In this document: positions 1-5,979 of the stretch, piece after piece
Position numbering within the stretch: the first letter of the stretch is position 1
Layout of the letters: the number at the start of each line of letters is the position of its first letter
Source: an uncultured Prevotellaceae bacterium
Lineage (GTDB): Bacteria > Bacteroidota > Bacteroidia > Bacteroidales > Bacteroidaceae
Direction of reading: 5' to 3'
NCBI GenBank assembly: GCA_947306845.1
Contig: CAMZHP010000196.1
Span: 1 to 6,443 of the forward strand
Length of the DNA: 6,443 bases
Program-made: the position numbers and the translations under genes
The notes under the pieces: model-generated
What the model saw: the letters and a program-made list of their open reading frames with translations, nothing else
Told to the model about the DNA's origin: nothing
Database searches by the model: none

Positions 1-926
1 TCCACAGCGACGAATCGACCAAGAAAATCATGTGGCGCGTCAATCTGGCATTGGTACCCATGCTGCTCACGGGTATTGCCTATTTCGGACTGAACGCCTT
101 GCTCATCAGCATCGTGTCGGTGGCATGCTGCTGCCTTTTCCAATGGCTGATTGAGAAATTCATCCTCAAAGTACCCACCACCGTGAGCGACGGTTCCGCC
201 ATTGTCACGGGTCTGCTGTTAGCCTTCAATGTGCCCGCCACTGCTGACATGATATGGCTTGTGGCCATCGGAGCCTTGGTGGCCATCGGCGTGGGCAAGA
301 TGACCTTTGGTGGACTGGGCAAGAACCCCTTCAACCCCGCATTGGTGGGCCGCGTGTTCCTGCTCATCTCCTTCCCTGTTCAGATGACCACATGGCCCAG
401 CGTGGGCAAATGGTTCCCCATGACGACGGACACCGTCAGCGGTCCCACTCCCTTAGGCATCCTGAAAGAGGGCGGCAATATTGACCTGCCCACCCTCACC
501 GAGATGTTCCTTGGCCACATGGGCGGCTCGCTGGGCGAAGTGAGCGCCATCGCCATCCTGATTGGTGCAGCCTACCTGCTGTGGCGCAGAGTCATCAGCT
601 GGCATATCCCCGTGGCTTTCATTGGCACGGCCTTTATCTTCAGCGGCATCCTCTGGATGGTGGACCCCTCAGCCTTTGCCGACCCCGTCACCACCATCCT
701 TACCGGCGGCATCATGTTGGGTGCCTGCTTCATGGCAACGGATATGGTCACCTCGCCTATGGCACACAGCGGACAGCTGGTGTTTGGTGTGGGCTGCGGT
801 CTGCTCACCATCATCATCCGCAACTGGGGTGCCTACCCTGAAGGCGTGTCGTTTGCCATCCTGCTGATGAACGCTGTCACGCCCCTCATCAACCGCTGGT
901 GCAAACCCAAGCGCTTTGCTTGCTAA
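1..926 (+). CDS. rnfD: RnfD, membrane subunit of the Rnf ion-translocating electron transport complex (5' partial)
   Basis: The reading frame is open from the window edge. Codons from position 3 give HSDESTKKIMWRV, which matches the usual RnfD N-terminus, so the ATG at 30 is internal and the true start lies upstream by an estimated 10-15 residues. RnfD is an integral membrane subunit of the Rnf complex, which couples electron transfer between reduced ferredoxin and NAD+ to Na+ or H+ transport across the inner membrane. Visible hallmarks are many hydrophobic helices, the conserved block GGLGKNPFNPALVGRVFL (nt about 312-362), the block ATDMVTSP near nt 735-760, and SGPTPL around nt 438-455. The Thr codon at 447-449 is the likely site of covalent FMN attachment. 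In the family this threonine sits in an S/T-G-A-T-like motif, so Pro replacing Ala is a small variation. The gene is followed after 37 nt by rnfG. Identification is secure. Confidence 0.96.
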   Translation, partial: HSDESTKKIMWRVNLALVPMLLTGIAYFGLNALLISIVSVACCCLFQWLIEKFILKVPTTVSDGSAIVTGLLLAFNVPATADMIWLVAIGALVAIGVGKMTFGGLGKNPFNPALVGRVFLLISFPVQMTTWPSVGKWFPMTTDTVSGPTPLGILKEGGNIDLPTLTEMFLGHMGGSLGEVSAIAILIGAAYLLWRRVISWHIPVAFIGTAFIFSGILWMVDPSAFADPVTTILTGGIMLGACFMATDMVTSPMAHSGQLVFGVGCGLLTIIIRNWGAYPEGVSFAILLMNAVTPLINRWCKPKRFAC

Positions 927-963
927 CAGAACATCATAACAACGTAAAAACTACACAAGAATT

Positions 964-1527
964 ATGGCAAAGAAAGCTCAATCCACTCTCATCAATATGC
1001 TGCTGTCGCTGACAATCATTGCAGTGGTGGCGGCTGCCGCACTGGCATTTGTCAGCTACGTGACGGAAGAACCCATCAGCAACGCCCAAAAGGCCAAGAA
1101 GGAGGCTGCCATCAAAGCCGTTCTGCCCGCATTCGACCGTTTGGAAGAGACCACCATCGAGGGGACACCCTGCACCAAGGCCTACGGTGCCGACGGCCAG
1201 CTGGTAGGCATGGCCATTGAGGCCAGCAGCGAGAAGGGCTTTGGCGGACACCTCGGAGCCATGGTAGGCTTCGACGCCGAGGGCAACATCTCCGGCTACC
1301 AAATCCTGCAGACTTCCGAGACCCCGGGTCTGGGAGCAAAGGCCGGCGAATGGTTCCAGGCAGGCAACAAAGGCAACGTCATAGGCATGAATCCTTCGAC
1401 AGAACTCAAGGTAAAGAAGGACGGCGGCCAGGTGGACGCCATCAGCGGCTCTACCATCACCTCGCGAGCATTCTGCGAGCTTATCAACAATGCTTATAAC
1501 ACATTCCAGAAAGGAGGGAACGAATAA
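964..1527 (+). CDS. rnfG: RnfG, periplasm-facing FMN-binding subunit of the Rnf complex
   Basis: This 187-aa protein has one N-terminal membrane anchor (about residues 9-35, a run rich in L, A, V and I) followed by a soluble FMN-binding domain. RnfG carries a covalently bound FMN that relays electrons within the Rnf complex. The acceptor motif SGST is at residues 161-164, followed by ITS, so Thr164 (codon 1453-1455) is the expected phosphoester-linked residue. The motif ETPGLGA (about nt 1318-1338), typical of the FMN_bind family, is also present. The length is normal for a Bacteroidetes RnfG. The ATG at 964 is chosen because it directly precedes a short lysine-rich n-region (MAKKAQ) and the anchor. 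No Shine-Dalgarno sequence is seen upstream, only an A/T-rich leader, as is usual in this phylum. Its stop codon overlaps the rnfE start (TAATG), so the genes are co-transcribed and probably translationally coupled. Confidence 0.96.
   Translation: MAKKAQSTLINMLLSLTIIAVVAAAALAFVSYVTEEPISNAQKAKKEAAIKAVLPAFDRLEETTIEGTPCTKAYGADGQLVGMAIEASSEKGFGGHLGAMVGFDAEGNISGYQILQTSETPGLGAKAGEWFQAGNKGNVIGMNPSTELKVKKDGGQVDAISGSTITSRAFCELINNAYNTFQKGGNE
1512..1518 (+). promoter_or_regulatory. Strong Shine-Dalgarno sequence for rnfE
   Basis: AGGAGGG lies 8 nt upstream of the rnfE ATG and inside the last codons of rnfG (Lys-Gly-Gly). It is a near-perfect match to the anti-Shine-Dalgarno complement. It supports the ATG at 1527 as the rnfE start. 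The other starts in the window have no comparable site. Confidence 0.75.
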
Positions 1528-2114
1528 TGAAAGCCTCAGAGATTATAAAAAACGGACTTATCAAAGAGAACCCCACATGGGTACTGGTGCTGGGTATGTG
1601 CCCCACACTGGCAACCACCACTTCGGCAGTGAACGGCATGTGCATGGGTTTGGCAACAGCATTTGTGCTGATGATGTCGAACATCGTCATCTCACTGCTG
1701 AAATCGGTCATTCCTGACAAGGTGCGTATTCCCGCCTTCATCGTTGTTATTGCCACTTTCGTCACCATTGTGCAGTTGGTGATGCAGGCCTATCTGCCCG
1801 ACCTGTACGACACGCTGGGCCTCTTTATCCCCCTGATTGTGGTGAACTGCATCGTGCTGGGACGTGCCGAGGCCTTTGCCTCCAAGAACAATGTCTGGCA
1901 CTCGCTGCTTGACGGTCTCTTCATGGGACTTGGCTTCACCTGGGCGCTGACCCTTGTGGGACTGGTGCGCGAACTGCTGGGTGCCGGTGCCATTTTTGGC
2001 CACAGCATCATTGGCGGCAATGACGGTATGCTCCTCTTCATTTTGGCTCCCGGAGGATTCATTGTGTTGGGATTTTTGATGGCATTGGTCAAAAGAATTC
2101 AGAAAAATTCATAA
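1527..2114 (+). CDS. rnfE: RnfE, membrane subunit of the Rnf complex
   Basis: This 195-aa, strongly hydrophobic protein has about six membrane segments and belongs to the NqrD/RnfE family. It is recognised by the N-terminal block KENPTWVLVLGMCPTLATTT, the central block PLIVVNCIVLGRAEAFA and the later LVRELLGAGAIFG. RnfE pairs with RnfA in the membrane core of the complex. Cysteines at the membrane centre of the two subunits are known to hold an iron-sulfur cluster, and here Cys25 and Cys108 are in the matching conserved blocks. RnfE is distinguished from its paralogue RnfA by the NPTWV/MCPTLA opening, where RnfA has a VNNxVLSQ-type opening. The start is set by the TAATG overlap with rnfG and by the Shine-Dalgarno sequence 8 nt upstream. 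The gene is usually followed by rnfA in Bacteroidetes, but here a 125-nt spacer and an unrelated secreted protein follow. Confidence 0.96.
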   Translation: MKASEIIKNGLIKENPTWVLVLGMCPTLATTTSAVNGMCMGLATAFVLMMSNIVISLLKSVIPDKVRIPAFIVVIATFVTIVQLVMQAYLPDLYDTLGLFIPLIVVNCIVLGRAEAFASKNNVWHSLLDGLFMGLGFTWALTLVGLVRELLGAGAIFGHSIIGGNDGMLLFILAPGGFIVLGFLMALVKRIQKNS

Positions 2115-2139
2115 ATATAGTTAAAAAACACACCTCGGG

Positions 2140-2158
2140 GGGTATCCAAAATGGACCC
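2140..2158 (+). other. Imperfect hairpin in the spacer after rnfE
   Basis: GGG (2140-2142), a TA bulge, TCCA, an AAA loop, TGGA and CCC (2156-2158) can fold into a 7-bp stem. The stem starts 26 nt after the rnfE stop. It is not followed by a T-tract, so it does not look like a standard intrinsic terminator. It could still be a 3'-end stabilising or processing structure. The rest of the 2115-2239 spacer is A/T-rich. I found no convincing Bacteroidetes promoter (TTTG then TAnnTTTG) in it. Confidence 0.3.
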
Positions 2159-2239
2159 AAAGAATATATAGTATAAAGAAGATTTTGAAGGAAGAACTCA
2201 AAGGCTTCAGATTATAGAAACATATAAATAAATAAAGTC

Positions 2240-2680
2240 ATGAAAAAAGTACTCTTTTTAGCATTGATGTGCGCCATAATCGGTTCATGGGGCAACGTTC
2301 AGGCTCAGAATTGCGACAAGTTGTTACAGCCGTATTACGAGCGCAACAACTATAACCCCGAAGACTATCCTATTGAGAAAGCCGATTGGAGATGCCGTTT
2401 TGCCCGTGCTGCCTTTTATTTCACCAATAGCCTTCCGAAGAATGCCATTGTGTACAACATCACCGATGTGACCAATTACCAGACAGGAAAGAAGATTGGC
2501 AGAGACTATGTGGTAGACTTGGACGAAATGAGCTATTATGCCTACAACTTCGACTATTTCCAATACACTAACGACAAGAAGACTGTCTACTTCAGACTGA
2601 ACAACGGTGATTACCGCTACCTTGTTCTCCGAAGCTATATCGACCAAATGACCTACGCCGACATTCTTGAAAAAGAATGA
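2240..2680 (+). CDS. Small secreted protein of unknown function
   Basis: I do not recognise this 146-aa protein. It has a clear signal peptide: a KK n-region, a hydrophobic core (about residues 4-16), and a V-Q-A site with predicted cleavage after Ala22, leaving Gln as the new N-terminus. The mature part (about 124 aa) has two cysteines, Cys25 and Cys52, which could form a disulfide. It is very rich in Tyr and Asn, for example PYYERNNYNPEDYP and MSYYAYNFDYFQYTNDKK. There are no further membrane segments and no C-terminal T9SS sorting domain, and no lipobox precedes Cys25. It is therefore probably soluble in the periplasm or delivered by another route. The start is preceded by an A/T-rich leader without a Shine-Dalgarno sequence. 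The gene lies between the Rnf operon and a T9SS-cargo gene 65 nt downstream on the same strand, so it may be co-expressed with the latter. Reality of the gene is well supported by the signal peptide; function is open. Confidence 0.85.
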   Translation: MKKVLFLALMCAIIGSWGNVQAQNCDKLLQPYYERNNYNPEDYPIEKADWRCRFARAAFYFTNSLPKNAIVYNITDVTNYQTGKKIGRDYVVDLDEMSYYAYNFDYFQYTNDKKTVYFRLNNGDYRYLVLRSYIDQMTYADILEKE

Positions 2681-2745
2681 CAGGCAGCCATTTTTCGGAC
2701 TGATAATAATAAGCAAAATAGTTTAATACAATAATATTTGCCGAT

Positions 2746-5700
2746 ATGAAAAAAGTTGTTTTAATACTGATTGTCCTGTTCTTGGGTGGAGGCGTGTCGC
2801 TCCATGCCCAGAACGGCATCACGCCCATCAATGTCGATGCCTCCACCCACGGCGACACGATTGATGTCAGTAATGCCACTGTCTACCTCTACGACAATGG
2901 TGGTGGACAGGGCAACTACGTAGGTGGACATGACTATTGGGTCCATGTGATAGGAAACTGCGAATCGGTGGACTCCAATTATCACCTGACCGTAGTAATT
3001 GATGACTACGACATTCTCTTCTGCGACACCTTGTATGTTTATGATGGACCTGACACAAACGCTCCCTGTGTCATTAAGCTGAATAACGACACTACAACGA
3101 ATGAAAACGGGTCGTTCACCATCTCGCCGACCAACACATCCAAGATGTTGACCATCCGTTTCCGTACCATAGTATCCGGTCCACTGGAGGATCAAGGGCA
3201 GACCACCCACAGAGGTTTCCACTGCGAATTCCCGTGCAGAAGAGCATGTGAAAAAGTGGAAGCATTTATTGACAGCGTTTACCAGCGGACTGACAAGGAA
3301 GGCAATGTACTGTCCACCCACCGTATGCGCCTGGTTCCCGACCAGCGCGACACCGTCTTTGTGCTGGACAGCGTAATTGTATATGACACTGTATGGCAAG
3401 ATTCAGTGACGTTCTCGGTAGTTCCACGAGACTCCGTATTCAAAACCGACAGCATCATCCGCATTGATACCGTGTCATGGGTCGATGCAGCACTCCTTTG
3501 CCAAGGACAAGGCATCATATTCCACGGTCACGGCACCTATACCAACAATACGGGTTGGTATACACCGCATGACTCAACCTCCCTCTTCCAATGGAACTTC
3601 ACCATCGACACATTGACGGAACGAGGGGCCACGTCTGTGTTCTTCAATAAATTCAAAGAAGTTGACTGCTATGACATTACTCTCGCCATCGAGGATGAGA
3701 ACGGCTGTCCCTCCAACAACCTGCCCAAGATACAGGTGCGTTTGGCTCAGAACCCCATCAAGACAATCTATGACCTCACGCCTGTCTGCTCAGCCGACTC
3801 GCTGAAAGTGAGCGTAGGCTACGACGGTGATAACGGAACACTGACCCTGAAGAAAATCGAACAGTCCACGAGAAAGAGTAAGACAAACAGAGTAAGAACC
3901 TTTATTCCTGATGGTAAAGCATGTGGTATTGAATGCTACGAGGCCCCTGTCACCTTCAATGAATTCGGCTCTAAAAAAGTGAACTCCGCAGGCGATATTT
4001 GCTCCATCTGTGTGAACTATGAACACTCGTTCATGGGCGACTATGAATTAGCTATCCTTTGCCCCACCTATGACAATGCCATTACCAATAGTCCCGGCAG
4101 AGCCATCCTAAAAACCAAGGAGCTCCCTCCAGCACCATTCCCTGCTTCATGTGGCCAAGGTGGTGGTACGTTCACCGGTGTTCCCTACCTTATCAATGGA
4201 TCAGACGGAGGTGCTGACGGCATGCAGAACAATGACGAATGCGACTCTACAGGTAATCCTTACGGTCTCGGTTTCAACTACTGCTTCTCCCGCAACGAAA
4301 ACTATACGCTGGTTACCGGCCATCCTTGTGATGCGTCCCCCATTCCTCAAGAATCAGGTATTGGAAGCCATCAATACATCAGTTCATACACGTATAACCA
4401 ACCCGCCATCCCCGCTGGTTACTATCATGCCGGACAGAATGCTGGTTCCGTCACTGTGAATACCAAAGACTCCAGCGACCACGAGAACATGACAAACTAC
4501 TACATGCCCGCGAGCGACTTCTCTGAATTGGCAGGCTGTCCCCTCAACGGAACATGGCAAATTCAGATTTGCGATAAGTGGAGAATCGACAACGGATGGG
4601 TGTTCAGCTGGACCCTTGATGTCTGCGGCGTGAGCGCTGGCGGTGGCTGTTCCTATCAGGTAGGCATTGACTCGGTAGTATGGGCACCTGACACCAACCG
4701 TATCACCGACTTCCGGGATGGTATCTATCGTGGACTGCGCATCAACAAAAAATCGAATGACAACACAATAGCTTACATCTCATCTCCCGACACCAGTGGC
4801 GACTTTGTCATCAACCTGCATATCTATGACGAATTCGGTTGCCGTTGGGACACCACGACCCGTATCTCTACTGTCTACACACCTACTCCTCATCTTGGCA
4901 ACGATACCGTTCTGTGCGGTGTGAACACCATCACCCTTGATGCAACAGACGAACACACCACCCCCGGCATTTCCACATTCCGGTGGGAACCCACGGGCGA
5001 CACTGCTTCCAGAATCCAGACCATCGGCGGCATATACAAGAGCACGTCCTACGTTGTGCAAGCCATCAATACCGACAAAGGTACCTCCTGTCCTGCACGT
5101 GACACTATCATTGTTGACATCAACGAACAGCCTGTGCCCAGTTTCGACCCCGGCATCTATCCTCTCGAAGGTTGCGAGCCTTTCACCATCAACATTGACA
5201 ACACCACCAAATTTGGTGACAAGTATCGTTGGGTCTTCGGCGACGGCAGCTACTCCACACTCCGCAGCCCCAGCCACTCCTATGCCGCTGGTAGCTACGA
5301 CCTCAAATACTATGTCGAGAGCGACAAGGGTTGTAAAGACTCCCTCATCTTCATCAACCTCATCACTGTCCACCCCAGTCCTCAGGCCAAGTTCCATTGG
5401 GATCCTGTATTCCCCAACACGGAGCATCCCACAGTCACCCTTATCAACAACACCACTCCCGACAATGGCAACAACAAGTACTTCTGGGAGATCCAGTATG
5501 ACAAGGACATGCCCTATTCGTTCCACACCATCACTGAAAAGAGCCCCACTTTCGAGTGGAGAGCCAGCAGTGCTGACCAAGACATAGCGGGCTCCTACGC
5601 CGTACGCCTCATTGCCCGCAGTGACAACCGCGGCCCCAGTGGTCAATTAATCCAGTGCGCCGACACCGTTGAGAGCAACATTATCATCATCAACGACCAC

Positions 5701-5979
5701 CTGAAATTCCCCTCGGTGGTTACGCCCAACGGCGACGGCATCAACGACGTCTTCATCATTGAGAACCTCGTCGAAGGACTTGCCTTCCCCATCAACACTC
5801 TCGACATCTATGATAAATGGGGTTCGCGAGTGTTCCACGCCACCAACATCAGCCAGAAAGACCAATTCTGGGATCCTGCCAAGAACAACACTCCTGCTGG
5901 TTCTTATTTCTACCGCTTCAGCGGAAAAGGTTACAAAGGCAATGTTGAGCATAATGGTGTCATCGAGGTTGTCAAATAG
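2746..5979 (+). CDS. Large T9SS-exported multidomain protein (CUB-like, PKD/Ig-like, split P-domain, CHU_C type B sorting domain)
   Basis: This 1077-aa protein starts with a signal peptide cleaved after Ala21 (SLHA, then Gln). Domains read from the sequence, in order: a CUB-like domain (about 45-162) with four cysteines (72, 93, 108, 160) and the motif FCDTLYVYDG; a repeat linker (202-243) with D-T/S-V/I every 5-6 residues; a PKD-like module (about 246-335); a proprotein-convertase P-domain-like fold whose halves are around 405-440 (HSFMGDYELAI) and 595-627 (GTWQIQICD, FSWTLDVC), separated by about 150 Cys/Gly/Asn-rich residues; an Ig-like module (about 713-793); a PKD domain (about 796-876, WVFGDGS); another beta-sandwich module (about 877-985); and a CHU_C domain (986-1077) with TPNGDGIND at 993-1001. 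CHU_C domains are type B sorting signals for the type IX secretion system, so the protein is probably delivered to the cell surface or medium. No protease or glycosidase catalytic domain is visible. An adhesin or surface-matrix role is inferred, not shown. ATG 2746 is chosen because it gives a classical signal peptide (MKKVVLILIVLFLGGG). Confidence 0.93.
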   Translation: MKKVVLILIVLFLGGGVSLHAQNGITPINVDASTHGDTIDVSNATVYLYDNGGGQGNYVGGHDYWVHVIGNCESVDSNYHLTVVIDDYDILFCDTLYVYDGPDTNAPCVIKLNNDTTTNENGSFTISPTNTSKMLTIRFRTIVSGPLEDQGQTTHRGFHCEFPCRRACEKVEAFIDSVYQRTDKEGNVLSTHRMRLVPDQRDTVFVLDSVIVYDTVWQDSVTFSVVPRDSVFKTDSIIRIDTVSWVDAALLCQGQGIIFHGHGTYTNNTGWYTPHDSTSLFQWNFTIDTLTERGATSVFFNKFKEVDCYDITLAIEDENGCPSNNLPKIQVRLAQNPIKTIYDLTPVCSADSLKVSVGYDGDNGTLTLKKIEQSTRKSKTNRVRTFIPDGKACGIECYEAPVTFNEFGSKKVNSAGDICSICVNYEHSFMGDYELAILCPTYDNAITNSPGRAILKTKELPPAPFPASCGQGGGTFTGVPYLINGSDGGADGMQNNDECDSTGNPYGLGFNYCFSRNENYTLVTGHPCDASPIPQESGIGSHQYISSYTYNQPAIPAGYYHAGQNAGSVTVNTKDSSDHENMTNYYMPASDFSELAGCPLNGTWQIQICDKWRIDNGWVFSWTLDVCGVSAGGGCSYQVGIDSVVWAPDTNRITDFRDGIYRGLRINKKSNDNTIAYISSPDTSGDFVINLHIYDEFGCRWDTTTRISTVYTPTPHLGNDTVLCGVNTITLDATDEHTTPGISTFRWEPTGDTASRIQTIGGIYKSTSYVVQAINTDKGTSCPARDTIIVDINEQPVPSFDPGIYPLEGCEPFTINIDNTTKFGDKYRWVFGDGSYSTLRSPSHSYAAGSYDLKYYVESDKGCKDSLIFINLITVHPSPQAKFHWDPVFPNTEHPTVTLINNTTPDNGNNKYFWEIQYDKDMPYSFHTITEKSPTFEWRASSADQDIAGSYAVRLIARSDNRGPSGQLIQCADTVESNIIIINDHLKFPSVVTPNGDGINDVFIIENLVEGLAFPINTLDIYDKWGSRVFHATNISQKDQFWDPAKNNTPAGSYFYRFSGKGYKGNVEHNGVIEVVK
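3349..3474 (+). repeat. DTV-type hexad repeat linker within the CHU_C protein
   Basis: Residues 202-243 carry Asp followed by Thr/Ser and Val/Ile at positions 202, 208, 214, 219, 229, 235 and 241, so the spacing is mostly 6 residues. Units include DTVFVL, DSVIVY, DTVWQ, DSVFKT and DSIIRI. The repeats are degenerate at DNA level, so this is a protein-level repeat and not a recent tandem duplication. It joins the CUB-like domain to the first PKD-like module and may form an extended beta-type stalk. Confidence 0.7.

Noticed and set aside
2183..2203. Short inverted repeat TTTGA/TCAAA upstream of the small secreted-protein gene
   Set aside because: Five weak A/T-rich base pairs around a 9-nt loop are expected by chance here, and the repeat has no other supporting feature.
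2184..2220. TTTG at 2184-2187 as a possible -33 element for the small secreted-protein gene
   Set aside because: The only TA-containing candidate downstream (2213) is too far away and lacks the TTTG of the -7 box, so this is not better than chance in A/T-rich DNA.
2733..2740. AATATTTG resembling the Bacteroidetes -7 box (TAnnTTTG) just before the 2746 gene
   Set aside because: The TA is not in place, no TTTG -33 element lies at the right distance, and transcription would start at or next to the ATG, leaving no leader.
2761..3399. Minus-strand open frame of 212 codons opposite the CUB-like region
   Set aside because: It is a shadow of the coding strand, with no start context and no recognisable protein features.
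4937..5587. Plus-strand alternative frame of 216 codons inside the CHU_C gene
   Set aside because: Its Ser/Thr/Pro-rich, low-complexity product is a frame-shifted reading of PKD/Ig-like coding sequence. The real frame continues without a break through conserved motifs.
4780..5646. Long minus-strand open frame of 288 codons opposite the CHU_C gene
   Set aside because: It is fully inside a well-supported + strand gene with recognisable domains. Its product is a Val/Gly/Asp-rich sequence with no signal peptide or motif, as expected from the mirror of GNC-rich codons.
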